Origin: an uncultured Christensenellaceae bacterium
Lineage (GTDB): Bacteria > Bacillota > Clostridia > Christensenellales > Aristaeellaceae
DNA: 34,578 bases
Direction of reading: 5' to 3'
NCBI GenBank assembly: GCA_905234985.1
Contig: CAJOJQ010000028.1
Span: 1 to 34,578, forward strand
Shown: one piece after another, positions 22,506-31,337 of the stretch
How the letters are laid out: every line of letters starts with the position of its first letter
Position numbering within the stretch: the first letter of the stretch is position 1
The notes under the pieces: generated by a model
What the model saw: the letters and a program-made list of their open reading frames with translations, nothing else
The model's database searches: none
What the model was told of the DNA's origin: nothing
Made by a program: the position numbers and the translations under genes

Positions 22506-22784
22506 TTATTCTGCCTGGTGAATCATGTCAAGCGCTTTCAAATCCGCCAGCAGGTCATCTTCGCTTTGATCCAGATAAGGGATGCCCATGGAATCATAAA
22601 ACTCGATCAGGTCCGTCTTATGTACGCCCAGTATTTCAGCGGCCCTTCCGTGAGAGATGGTCATATTCCGAATCAGCGGATAAAGAAGCATGGCGTTTCT
22701 CTCAAATATCTGCTCCTGATTCTCGTCATTCAGATAATATTTCATATCCTCCGGCACGGCGATCTGAATATTGACGTTTTTCAT
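22506..22784 (-). CDS. UPF0175-family small protein (antitoxin-like)
   Basis: A 92-residue protein of the UPF0175 family. The C-terminal half shows the characteristic helix-turn-helix-like block SHGRAAEILGVHKTDLIEFY followed by MGIPYLD. Family members often sit beside PIN (DUF3368) toxins and are thought to be antitoxins or small DNA-binding regulators. Here no PIN gene is adjacent; the nearest is about 6.2 kb away at 15820-16260. The start at 22784 follows a G-rich ribosome binding site, which itself overlaps an earlier ATG at 22799. Confidence 0.85.
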   Translation of the reverse strand: MKNVNIQIAVPEDMKYYLNDENQEQIFERNAMLLYPLIRNMTISHGRAAEILGVHKTDLIEFYDSMGIPYLDQSEDDLLADLKALDMIHQAE

Positions 22785-22847
22785 GTCTGTCCCCCCCATT
22801 TGGCGGTATGATGCGGTCAGCGTGCGCCTTTTATTTCACATTGAAGA

Positions 22848-22936
22848 AAAAATGAAAAGCTGAAAGTGAGAATATGCATAGGCGGCAGATTCGGCTTGTC
22901 ATCTATATCCGTCTTCACTTTCCGCTTTTCATTTTT
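22848..22936. repeat. Inverted repeat downstream of araD
   Basis: Arms of 22 bases (22848-22869 and 22915-22936) match at 21 positions; the arm core reads ATGAAAAGCTGAAAGTGA. A 45-base spacer separates them. On the minus strand the second arm ends in CATTTTTTC, so it may also terminate the arabinose operon, whose last stop is at 22943. It resembles in design the elements at 25873 and 31139. Confidence 0.8.
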
Positions 22937-22942
22937 ATTTGT

Positions 22943-23647
22943 TTACTTCTGCCCGTAATAGGCGTTCTTGCCGTGCTTGCGCAGGTAGTGCTTGTCCAGC
23001 AAGGTCTGTTGCATGGGGCCTAATTCAGGGTTGATGGTCATGGCGTGCCAGTCCATGAAGGCCACTTCCTCCATGACCACGGCGTTGTGAACGGCTTCCA
23101 GGGCGTCCTTGCCCCAAGCGAAGGGGCCGTGGGAGAACACCACCACGCCGGGCACCTGGGCGGGATCGACGCCCCGGTTTTTGAAGGTTTCAATGATGAC
23201 CGTGCCGGTCTCCTTCTCATATTCGCCCTTGATTTCCGCGTCGGTCATGGGCCGGGTGCAGGGAATGGCCCCGTAGAAGTAATCGCCCTGGGTGGTGCCC
23301 ATGGCGGGAATGTCCTTGCCCGCCTGGGCAAAGGTGGTGGCCCAGCGGGAATGGGTGTGTACGATGCCGCCGCATTCCGGGAACGCCTTGTAAAGCTCCA
23401 GGTGGGTGGGGGTATCGCTGGAGGGCTTCCATTTGCCCTCTACCACTTTTCCTTCCATATCCACGACCACCATGTCTTCCGCTTTCATGCCGTCATATTC
23501 CACCCCGGAGGGCTTGATGACGAACAGGCCCGCGTCCCGGTCGATGCCGGACACGTTGCCCCAGGTGAAGGTGACCAGATTGTATTTGGGCAAGAGCAGA
23601 TTGGCTTTCCATACTTGTTCTTTCAATTGTTCCAGCATGTTTTTCAC
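22943..23647 (-). CDS. araD: L-ribulose-5-phosphate 4-epimerase
   Basis: A 234-residue class II aldolase/adducin-family enzyme that converts L-ribulose 5-phosphate to D-xylulose 5-phosphate, the last step of arabinose entry into the pentose phosphate pathway. Phosphate- and metal-binding blocks are seen: [31 protein letters not shown], and zinc ligands His97 and His99 in [11 protein letters not shown], with a further His in [11 protein letters not shown]. The length is typical. It is the last gene of the arabinose operon and starts behind AGGTG. Confidence 0.95.
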   Translation of the reverse strand: MKNMLEQLKEQVWKANLLLPKYNLVTFTWGNVSGIDRDAGLFVIKPSGVEYDGMKAEDMVVVDMEGKVVEGKWKPSSDTPTHLELYKAFPECGGIVHTHSRWATTFAQAGKDIPAMGTTQGDYFYGAIPCTRPMTDAEIKGEYEKETGTVIIETFKNRGVDPAQVPGVVVFSHGPFAWGKDALEAVHNAVVMEEVAFMDWHAMTINPELGPMQQTLLDKHYLRKHGKNAYYGQK

Positions 23648-23678
23648 CTCATCGCAGTGTTGTCAAACCGAAATGGAC

Positions 23679-24197
23679 TTATTTCTGATTCTTTTTTACT
23701 TCGTCCATTTCGGCAATCAGTTCTTCCAACGGGCGGTGTTCGCCGCCCCACCATTCAAATACATGCATGCCCTCGTCTTCCAGAACCGATTCCTTCAGGG
23801 TCATTTGGATGCCAAGCTGCTGAAGAAGACCCTCGTGATCGACCGCCTGATAGTCAAAGGGCAGCAGCTTGCAAAATTCTTTGTAGGATACGCCGCAAAC
23901 GATTTGATGCACGCCCAGCGACGCGATCGCGGCCAGACATCTTTCGCAGGGGGCGCAGCTTGTATAAACCACCGCCTGTTCCAGGATGGCGTCGGAATAC
24001 TTGTTGGCGCATTGATGAACCAGATTAAACTCCGCGTGCCCAAATATCCTGTTGGCAAAATCGGCTGTATTCTCAGCTTCCTCCAGGATCTGTCCGTTAT
24101 GAACCAGGATGGCGCCAAAGGTATCGTGGCCTTTCTTTCCTGCGCTGATTGCCAGTTCGTAACATCTTTTCATATATTTTTCGCAGTCATTGGACAT
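23679..24197 (-). CDS. Nucleoside/nucleotide deaminase (zinc-dependent CDA fold)
   Basis: A 172-residue cytidine/deoxycytidylate-deaminase-fold protein. Zinc and catalytic residues are visible: HAE (His54, Glu56) and CAPCERC with PCxxC at Cys84 and Cys87, preceded by YTS. The spacing resembles guanine deaminase/TadA-like nucleoside deaminases more than dCMP deaminase. Its C-terminus ends in a Glu/Lys-rich helix. It starts behind GAGGAG and lies 60 bases after the FGGY kinase, inside the arabinose operon, where no nucleobase reaction is expected. The substrate is unknown. Confidence 0.85.
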   Translation of the reverse strand: MSNDCEKYMKRCYELAISAGKKGHDTFGAILVHNGQILEEAENTADFANRIFGHAEFNLVHQCANKYSDAILEQAVVYTSCAPCERCLAAIASLGVHQIVCGVSYKEFCKLLPFDYQAVDHEGLLQQLGIQMTLKESVLEDEGMHVFEWWGGEHRPLEELIAEMDEVKKNQK

Positions 24198-24257
24198 CGA
24201 GTTCTCTCCTCATCTCCCAATTTTCCGCTTTCGCCGCGCCGCCGGAAAAATGAGAAT

Positions 24258-25826
24258 TTACAGACAGGCGATGGCCGCTTTTTCCACGGGCAATGCTTTC
24301 TGATACCGGGCCAGGAACTGCTGGAAGCCCTGAATATCGGCGTCGTCCGCCATGAGGGTGGAAGCCTTGGCGTCGGCGAAAACCACATCGTTTAGATAGG
24401 TTTCCAAATTCTGATCTTCCTTGGCCCAAAGCATATAGCCCGCCAGCAGCGCCATGCCGTAGGGGCCGCCCTCCCCGGCGGTTTCCATGACGGAGACGGG
24501 AGAACCGACGGCGGCGGACAGCAGGGTCTGGCCCACGCCCGGGGTCTTGAAATAGCCGCCGTGTCCGTACAGCTTATCAATGGGCACGTTTTCCTCTTTC
24601 GTCAGGATGTCCAGGCCGATTTTCAGGGTAGCCAGGGCGGACAAAAGGTGAGTGCGCATGAAATTCGCCAAATTCATCTTCGCGTTTTCCATCCGAGCGA
24701 ACACGGGACGGCCTTCGTCCAGGTCGGTGACGCCCTCGCCGGAGAAGTAATTGAAGCTGAGCAGGCCGCCGCAGTCCTTGTCGCCCTCCAGGGCTTTCTG
24801 GAACAGCTTCACGTACAGGTCGCCCTTGTTTACTTCCGCGCCGATGAGGCCCGCGAATTCGGCGAACAGGTTCACCCAGGCGTTAATGTCGCTGGTGCAG
24901 TTGTTGCAGTGTACCATGGCGACCGGCAGGCCGGAGGGGGTGGTGACCATGTCGATCTCCCGGTGTACGCCTAAGGCGTGATCCACCACGATCATGGCAA
25001 AGTCGGATGTGCCTGCGCTCACGTTGCCGGTGCGCACAGCCACGGAATTGGTGGCGGTCATGCCGGTGCCCGCGTCGCCCTCGGGGGGGCAGAAGGGGAT
25101 GCCGGGCTTCAAATCGCCCGCCGGGTCAAGGAGCTTCGCGCCTGCTTCAGTGAGGTACCCGGCATTATTGCCCGCCATGAGCAAATCGGGCAGCACGTCC
25201 CGAATTTTCCAGGGGAAGCCCTTGGGGGCGATGCGGGCGTCGAATTTGTCCAGCATGGCCGCGTCGTATACGGGCTTTTCAGCGTCGATGGGGAACACGC
25301 CGCTGGCCTCGCCGATGCCTAACACGTTCTGACCGGTGAGGCGCAGGTGAATATAGCCCGCTAAGGTGGTTAGGGTGGCAAGGCGGGGGAGATGGTCTTC
25401 CCCGTTCAGGATGGCCTGATACAGGTGGGCGATGCTCCAGCGCTGGGGAATGTTGAAGCTGAACAGGTCGGTCAGCTCCGCCGCGGCGGGGCCGGTGATG
25501 GTGTTGCGCCAGGTGCGGAATTCCGCCAGGGGATTTCCGTCCTTATCCAGGGGCAGATAGCCGTGCATCATGCCGGAAATGCCCATGGCCCCCACTTCGG
25601 TCAGGGTGACGCCGAACTTTTCCTTTACGTCTTTTTTCAGATCGGCGAAGCAGCTTTGCAGGCCGCCGATAATGGCGTCCATGGAATACGTCCAAACGCC
25701 GTTCACGTACTGGTTTTCCCATTCGTGGCTGCCCTGGGCGACGGGCTTGTTTTCCTTGTCGATCAGTACCGCCTTGATGCGGGTGGAGCCGAATTCCAGG
25801 CCGAGGGCCGTTTGCTTGAAGTCCAT
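24258..25826 (-). CDS. FGGY-family carbohydrate kinase, probable L-ribulokinase
   Basis: A 522-residue sugar kinase of the FGGY/ASKHA fold. The N-terminal nucleotide-binding block is [16 protein letters not shown]; further landmarks are [14 protein letters not shown], the catalytic-region [10 protein letters not shown], and the second domain's [12 protein letters not shown] and [16 protein letters not shown]. Its position between an arabinofuranosidase and AraD points to phosphorylation of L-ribulose (the AraB step), although sequence alone does not exclude xylulokinase activity. It starts behind AAGGAG. No L-arabinose isomerase gene is in the window. Confidence 0.88.
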   Translation of the reverse strand: MDFKQTALGLEFGSTRIKAVLIDKENKPVAQGSHEWENQYVNGVWTYSMDAIIGGLQSCFADLKKDVKEKFGVTLTEVGAMGISGMMHGYLPLDKDGNPLAEFRTWRNTITGPAAAELTDLFSFNIPQRWSIAHLYQAILNGEDHLPRLATLTTLAGYIHLRLTGQNVLGIGEASGVFPIDAEKPVYDAAMLDKFDARIAPKGFPWKIRDVLPDLLMAGNNAGYLTEAGAKLLDPAGDLKPGIPFCPPEGDAGTGMTATNSVAVRTGNVSAGTSDFAMIVVDHALGVHREIDMVTTPSGLPVAMVHCNNCTSDINAWVNLFAEFAGLIGAEVNKGDLYVKLFQKALEGDKDCGGLLSFNYFSGEGVTDLDEGRPVFARMENAKMNLANFMRTHLLSALATLKIGLDILTKEENVPIDKLYGHGGYFKTPGVGQTLLSAAVGSPVSVMETAGEGGPYGMALLAGYMLWAKEDQNLETYLNDVVFADAKASTLMADDADIQGFQQFLARYQKALPVEKAAIACL

Positions 25827-25872
25827 GCTTTTAATCTCCTTCCATATAGCTTGAGAAAAAGAAAAGAGAGAA

Positions 25873-25968
25873 CAGAGTGCAGAGTTCAGAGTACAGATTT
25901 ATTTTGTGTATGCACTTTGGTTTTCCATTGATCCACTATATAGTCCGTACTCTGCACTCTGTACTCTG
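25873..25968. repeat. Inverted repeat between the arabinofuranosidase and kinase genes
   Basis: Arms of 22 bases (25873-25894 and 25947-25968) match at 20 positions and are themselves internally repetitive (CAGAGTGCAGAGTTCAGAG; GTACTCTGCACTCTG). It lies in the short gap between two genes of the arabinose operon, 17 bases after the arabinofuranosidase stop. It could reduce readthrough or protect the upstream message. Confidence 0.8.
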
Positions 25969-25984
25969 AAAACTATCTATGGTC

Positions 25985-27564
<1,580 letters not shown>

Positions 27565-27660
27565 TGAATTTCACAGAAAAAAAGAGGATTCTGCTGCGGT
27601 TTTGGGACGGCGCTTTATACATTTGGGACGGGGAAACGTATCGCTTGCGCGGCTTCCTCT

Positions 27661-27689
27661 TCCGAAGAAACGCACGTGATGGTATGATG
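27661..27689 (+). promoter_or_regulatory. Promoter of the small membrane protein gene
   Basis: TATGAT (27684-27689) preceded by TGG forms an extended -10; TTCCGA (27661-27666) lies 17 bases upstream. AAAGGAGGGAG follows before the ATG at 27728. Confidence 0.5.
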
Positions 27690-27727
27690 AACCCGTAAAA
27701 CATCGACGAAAGGAGGGAGAAGAGGAC

Positions 27728-28027
27728 ATGCGCGGACAGTTCATGACACCCGGTGCATTACGGCTTCTGCACTTTGCGCTGTTTGTTTGCGTGCTGTCTA
27801 ACCACCCGATCCGCAACAAAATGTATGCTCCGCTGATCCTTGCCTTTTGGGGCGTCATTTTTGCGATCATTGACGCCACTGGGGGGCAGGACTGGACAGC
27901 CACCGCCATGCTGGTCTGCTGTTTTGCTTTTCTTATGGCGCTTTGCATACAGAATGCGGTAATTGCCAGCAAAAAGCGCAGAGAGAAAACGCAAAAGAGC
28001 AAGGAATATTGGAAAAGCACGAAATAA
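27728..28027 (+). CDS. Small two- to three-helix membrane protein
   Basis: A 99-residue protein of unknown function. Hydrophobic helices lie at about 11-24, 33-50 and 58-77 (YAPLILAFWGVIFAIID, ATAMLVCCFAFLMALC), followed by a strongly basic tail (SKKRREKTQKSK) that should face the cytoplasm. The ribosome binding site is strong, and it has its own promoter and terminator, so it is a free-standing gene. Confidence 0.72.
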   Translation: MRGQFMTPGALRLLHFALFVCVLSNHPIRNKMYAPLILAFWGVIFAIIDATGGQDWTATAMLVCCFAFLMALCIQNAVIASKKRREKTQKSKEYWKSTK

Positions 28028-28036
28028 ATAAAGAAC

Positions 28037-28075
28037 AGCCCCGCGACGATGAACAATGTCACGTGCGGGGCTTTT
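28037..28075 (+). terminator. Intrinsic terminator
   Basis: AGCCCCGC (28037-28044) pairs with GCGGGGCT (28065-28072), followed by TTT. It ends the small membrane protein gene just before repeat copy B. Confidence 0.78.
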
Positions 28076-28084
28076 ATGGTAACG

Positions 28085-28258
28085 TTCCCTTTGCGGCTTT
28101 CTCGGAAGGGGAAGAACCGCCGATGACCGCCTGTGGCGGGAATCTCATCGGCGGTGAGATCAGCCGAAACGAGCAATGTCCGCATGAAGCGGACTTGCGA
28201 TGATTGAGGCTGCGGAAGGGGGAGACCGCTCTTTGGCCCCCAAAGAGTGGTCTCCCCC
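28085..28258 (-). repeat. Structured dispersed repeat, copy B
   Basis: Reverse-complement counterpart of copy A at 5329-5505. Read on the minus strand it begins 11 bases after the ssb stop, matching copy A's position after the AOR stop. Its hairpins are GGGGGAGACCACTCTTTGG with CCAAAGAGCGGTCTCCCCC (18 of 19 pairs), GTCCGC-TTCAT-GCGGAC, and CCGCCGATGA/TCATCGGCGG enclosing CCGCC/GGCGG. Several paired positions differ from copy A on both sides of the stem, so pairing is kept. Confidence 0.85.
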
Positions 28259-28269
28259 AGAAAAATCTT

Positions 28270-28926
28270 TTACTGCACGGCGTTTTCCTGAACGGCTGCC
28301 GGGGCGGAAACCAGGGGCAGCTCGTGTACGCAGGTCAGGCGGCTCAAAGACACCTCGTAGGCCATGCGGTTCATCACGGTGCCGTCGGGCATCTGTTTCT
28401 GGTATTCCCGGCTCTGGAAGCGGCCCTGCACCTCCAGCCGGTCGCCCACGTTCAGCCCGGCGGCATAGCGGGCGGTGCGGCCCCAGGCGATGCAGGGAAT
28501 GTAATCGCTCTTGCCGAAGGCCCGGTTCACCGCTAACATGAGATCGGCGATTTCCCGGCCAAAGGGCGTGGTGCGGAAGGCCGGAGGCTTGCAGATGGCC
28601 CCGGTCAGGTGGATCATATTGGGGTTTTCGCTGTCGTCCGGCGGCAGGAGCCGCTGGGCGAAGGCGGTGAGCAGCAGCCGTCCGGCCCCGCCCATCACTT
28701 TATTGTAGGAGCGCAATTGCCCCTGAATGGCGACGCGGACGCCGGGAGTCACCTGGCTGTTCATGAGCCGCTCGCTCACGGTGACGGGCAGCAGGTCCTG
28801 CGCCCCGGACAGGCGGGGCACCTTAATGTCCATGCGGTAAAAATGCTCGCCGAATACTTCATGATCCAGCACCGGTTCGCTTTCGATCACGCCGCAGAGC
28901 GTCAGCTGATTGTTTTCCGTTTCCAT
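28270..28926 (-). CDS. Single-stranded DNA-binding protein with two OB folds
   Basis: A 218-residue SSB-family protein. The second half (about 104-200) is clearly SSB-like: MIHLTGAICKPPAFR, EIADLMLAVNRAFGKSDYIPCIAWG, GDRLEVQGRFQSREYQ. The first ~100 residues form a second, more divergent OB domain (LTLCGVIESEPVLDHEV, VTPGVRVAIQGQLRSYNK). There is no acidic DDDIPF-type C-terminal tip, so it is not a standard replicative SSB. It starts behind GGAGGTG, six bases after the deacetylase stop. Clostridia often carry such a second SSB, of poorly known role. Confidence 0.88.
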   Translation of the reverse strand: METENNQLTLCGVIESEPVLDHEVFGEHFYRMDIKVPRLSGAQDLLPVTVSERLMNSQVTPGVRVAIQGQLRSYNKVMGGAGRLLLTAFAQRLLPPDDSENPNMIHLTGAICKPPAFRTTPFGREIADLMLAVNRAFGKSDYIPCIAWGRTARYAAGLNVGDRLEVQGRFQSREYQKQMPDGTVMNRMAYEVSLSRLTCVHELPLVSAPAAVQENAVQ

Positions 28927-28932
28927 GTTCCT

Positions 28933-29739
28933 TCACACCTCCGGTATTGTTGTGGGCGCGGGGTGCTGAATCCCCTGCGCGTCCAAAGTGGTTTCCCCGG
29001 TCAGCAGCAGTTCGGAGATGGGAACCACCGTGAACCCCTGCTCCCGATAGCTTTTGAGAATGGTGGGCAGCGCATCCAGGATATATTTGGAATCGTTGTG
29101 AAAAAGCACGATGTCGCCGCTTTTCACGTTTTTCGTTGCCCGGTCGATCAGGGGCTGCACGCCCTTGTTTTTCCAGTCCAGGGAATCCACGCTCCATTGG
29201 ATCGGCTGGTAGCCCGCGTCCCGCGCCACCAGCACCACGTCGTTGTTGTAATCGCCGTAGGGCGGGCGGAACAGGGTGGGCCGAACGCCGGTGAGGGCCT
29301 TTGCGTTATCCGCCATGACGTCCAGCTCCTGCCGAATCTTTTCCCGGCTTAAGGTACTCATTTTCGGGTGCGTGGTGGAATGGTTGCCGATCTCGTGGCC
29401 CCGGGCGGCGATTTCCTTCACCAGGTCGGGAAACCGCTGGGTCCAGATATCTACCATAAAGAACGTGGTTTTTACCCCATATTCATCCAATATATCCAGA
29501 ATTTTTTCCGTTTTATCGCCGCCCCAGGCCGCGTCAAAGCTGATGGCGATTTTGTTGTCGTCCCGGTCCACCGCGTAAATGGGCAGCTCCCGCTTCCGCG
29601 CCACCACCTCGGCGGTGCGCGTCCGGGCCGTGTAGAATGTGGCCATGGCGCACAGCAGCAGCCCGGCGGCCAGCGCGCCCGCGGCCCACCGCTTCTTCTC
29701 CTTTCGTGTCTCCCGGGTTCCTTCCACCCGTTTGATCAT
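28933..29739 (-). CDS. Membrane-anchored polysaccharide deacetylase (CE4, PdaB-like)
   Basis: A 268-residue NodB-homology deacetylase with one N-terminal membrane anchor (about 18-38, WAAGALAAGLLLCAMATF), acting outside the membrane. CE4 motifs: motif 1 reads ISFDAAWGG, with Asp-Ala in place of the usual Asp-Asp; motif 2 HSTTHP keeps the two metal-binding His; motif 3 RPPYGDYN; motif 4 region DSLDWKNKG; motif 5 VLFHN. The FDAAWG variant is like sporulation proteins of the PdaB group, which often lack the metal-binding second Asp. It starts behind AGGAGG and is followed closely by ssb. Confidence 0.9.
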   Translation of the reverse strand: MIKRVEGTRETRKEKKRWAAGALAAGLLLCAMATFYTARTRTAEVVARKRELPIYAVDRDDNKIAISFDAAWGGDKTEKILDILDEYGVKTTFFMVDIWTQRFPDLVKEIAARGHEIGNHSTTHPKMSTLSREKIRQELDVMADNAKALTGVRPTLFRPPYGDYNNDVVLVARDAGYQPIQWSVDSLDWKNKGVQPLIDRATKNVKSGDIVLFHNDSKYILDALPTILKSYREQGFTVVPISELLLTGETTLDAQGIQHPAPTTIPEV

Positions 29740-29767
29740 GGGCTTCCGCCTCCTTTCCTGCTGCCTT

Positions 29768-30130
29768 AGCGTATGCGGCGGGGAAAGGATTTAGAAGAAG
29801 CCCCTTCGGGGCTCAGAGCATCGACAAAGTCGATGCTCTGCCCTCGAAAATCAGCTAAAGCAGACTTTCGAGGGGTGCATCAATTTCTTGTAAAATGGCA
29901 TTTCCGGCCTAAAGGCCGAAAACGCTCATTTTACGGCCAGAAATTGATAGAGGAAGCAACCTTCGGTTGCTCCTCGGCGACGTACACGCCGCCGCCTGCG
30001 GATTGTTGATGAAGGGGTTGTGACCCCTTCATACTTCCCCAGGGGCTTCGCCGACAGTCTGAAGCCTTTTCGGAGCTTTTCGCCGTCTTCAAGCGTATGC
30101 GGAAAAGGAAGGGGATATGCCCCCTTCGAC
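29768..30130. other. Palindrome-rich non-coding island
   Basis: About 340 bases without a gene but with at least six strong hairpins in a row: AGCCCC/GGGGCT (29799-29813); a perfect 12-bp stem with a 3-base loop (29814-29840); CCCTCGAAA/TTTCGAGGG (29841-29874); a 70-base compound hairpin (29879-29948) with outer ATCAATTTCT/AGAAATTGAT, middle GTAAAATG/CATTTTAC and inner CGGCC/GGCCG; AGCAACC-TTC-GGTTGCT (29955-29971); ATGAAGGGGT/ACCCCTTCAT (30009-30032); then GGCTTC/GAAGCC. The block lies between 11-bp direct repeats AGCGTATGCGG (29768-29778 and 30092-30102). It could be a structured RNA or a palindromic mobile element. Confidence 0.7.
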
Positions 30131-30188
30131 CAAACAACTAAGGATTCGGCCGTATTTCCGAAAAATCGCGCTTTATATTGAAGGACTC

Positions 30189-30217
30189 TTGAAAAAATGG
30201 TGAAAGCAGGGTACAAT
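30189..30217 (+). promoter_or_regulatory. Promoter of the sugar isomerase/epimerase gene
   Basis: TTGAAA (30189-30194), a 17-base spacer and TACAAT (30212-30217). The ATG lies 35 bases downstream, behind AAAGGA. Confidence 0.75.
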
Positions 30218-30251
30218 AGAAGATAGATAAAACGAGAAAGGATGAATCGCC

Positions 30252-31103
30252 ATGAAACAGCCCCAAATCTATGCCTTCGCCGACGAAGCCAGCCCGATCA
30301 TTGATAAGCAGATCATCGCCATGCAGCGCAACGGCCTGCAGGGCTTGGAGATCCGCAATGTGGACGGGGAAAGCGTGGCCGCTATTTCTCTGGACAAAGC
30401 CAGGGAGGTGCGGGCGAAAATGGACGCGGCGGGCCTCAAGGTGTGGAGCATCGGTTCCCCCATCGGCAAGATCGACATCGAAAAGGACGATTTTGACGCC
30501 CATATGGAAACCCTGCGCCACGTGATCGAGGTGGCGAAAATCTTAGGCGCGGAAAACATTCGCATGTTCTCCTTCTACATTCCCCAGGGGAAGGACCCGG
30601 TTGTTTACCGGGAGGAGGTGTTGCGGCGGCTGCGCGTCATGGCGGACGCGGCGGAAGGCGCCGGCGTGACCCTTTGCCACGAAAACGAAAAGGGCATCTA
30701 CGGCGACATGGCGGACCGGTGCCTGGAAATCTTAGAAGCCGAACCCCGCATGGCGGGCGTGTTCGACCCGGCCAATTTCGTCCAGTGCGGTCAGGATACC
30801 TGGGAAGCCTGGAAACTGCTGGGGGCCAAGATCAAGTACATGCATATCAAGGACGCGCTGTTTGCCGACAGCAGCGTGGTGCCCGCCGGAAAGGGCGACG
30901 GCCAGGTGGAGAAGATTTTGAAGGAGTATTTGGCGAACGGCGGCGAGTGCATGACCGTGGAACCCCACCTGACGGTGTTCGACGCCCTGAAAACCTTGGA
31001 GCGCGAGGGCGAAAAGAGCCGGGTTGGCGGCGCGTTCTCCTATCCCTCCAGCGACGCCGCCTTCGATGCCGCCTGCCAGGCCTTGCGGGCTTTGCTGGGC
31101 TGA
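30252..31103 (+). CDS. Sugar phosphate isomerase/epimerase-family TIM-barrel protein
   Basis: A 283-residue AP_endonuc_2/xylose-isomerase-like TIM barrel that probably interconverts or cleaves a sugar or inositol-type substrate in the cytoplasm. Landmarks are YAFADEASP at the start, GLQGLEIRNVDGESV, a likely metal-binding Glu in CHENEKGIYG, Asp in VFDPANFVQCG, His in YMHIKDA, and the closing TVEPHLTVFD. These match the usual metal-ligand positions (E, D, H, E) of the fold. The exact substrate is unknown. It has its own promoter, and an inverted repeat follows its stop. Confidence 0.85.
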   Translation: MKQPQIYAFADEASPIIDKQIIAMQRNGLQGLEIRNVDGESVAAISLDKAREVRAKMDAAGLKVWSIGSPIGKIDIEKDDFDAHMETLRHVIEVAKILGAENIRMFSFYIPQGKDPVVYREEVLRRLRVMADAAEGAGVTLCHENEKGIYGDMADRCLEILEAEPRMAGVFDPANFVQCGQDTWEAWKLLGAKIKYMHIKDALFADSSVVPAGKGDGQVEKILKEYLANGGECMTVEPHLTVFDALKTLEREGEKSRVGGAFSYPSSDAAFDAACQALRALLG

Positions 31104-31138
31104 CCACCCCTTTTTCGCTTCGTCGGCGGATGACCGAA

Positions 31139-31212
31139 AGAGAGAACAGAGCTCAGATATAAATAACTGTATCATCTGCACTCTGTACTCCGCACTCTTC
31201 ACTTTGATCTCT
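31139..31212. repeat. Degenerate inverted repeat downstream of the isomerase gene
   Basis: AGAGAGAACAGAGCTCAGA at the left faces TCTGCACTCTGTACTCCGCA and TGATCTCT at the right. The word family (AACAGAG, CACTCTGTACTC) is the same as in the element at 25873-25968. Pairing is less perfect. It lies 36 bases after a stop codon. Confidence 0.65.
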
Positions 31213-31226
31213 TCTGAATAATTGCC

Positions 31227-31256
31227 TTGCATTTTTCATCCCGCAGATGATATAAT
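31227..31256 (+). promoter_or_regulatory. Promoter of the amylosucrase-like gene
   Basis: TTGCAT (31227-31232), an 18-base spacer and a perfect TATAAT (31251-31256). The leader to the ATG at 31338 is about 75 bases. Confidence 0.75.
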
Positions 31257-31337
31257 GGAAGAAAGAAACAGGGATGCCCCCGGAAACCGTATGCGCTCGT
31301 ATCGAACAATAAAAAAGCACACAGGAGGAATGTCCCC

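Noticed and set aside
22848..22936. Simple intrinsic terminator only
   Set aside because: It may terminate transcription, but the 22-bp arms with a 45-base spacer and its similarity in design to two other elements suggest a repeat element rather than an ordinary terminator.
29790..30130. CRISPR array in the palindrome island
   Set aside because: The palindromes differ from each other in sequence and spacing; there are no regular direct repeats with unique spacers and no cas genes.
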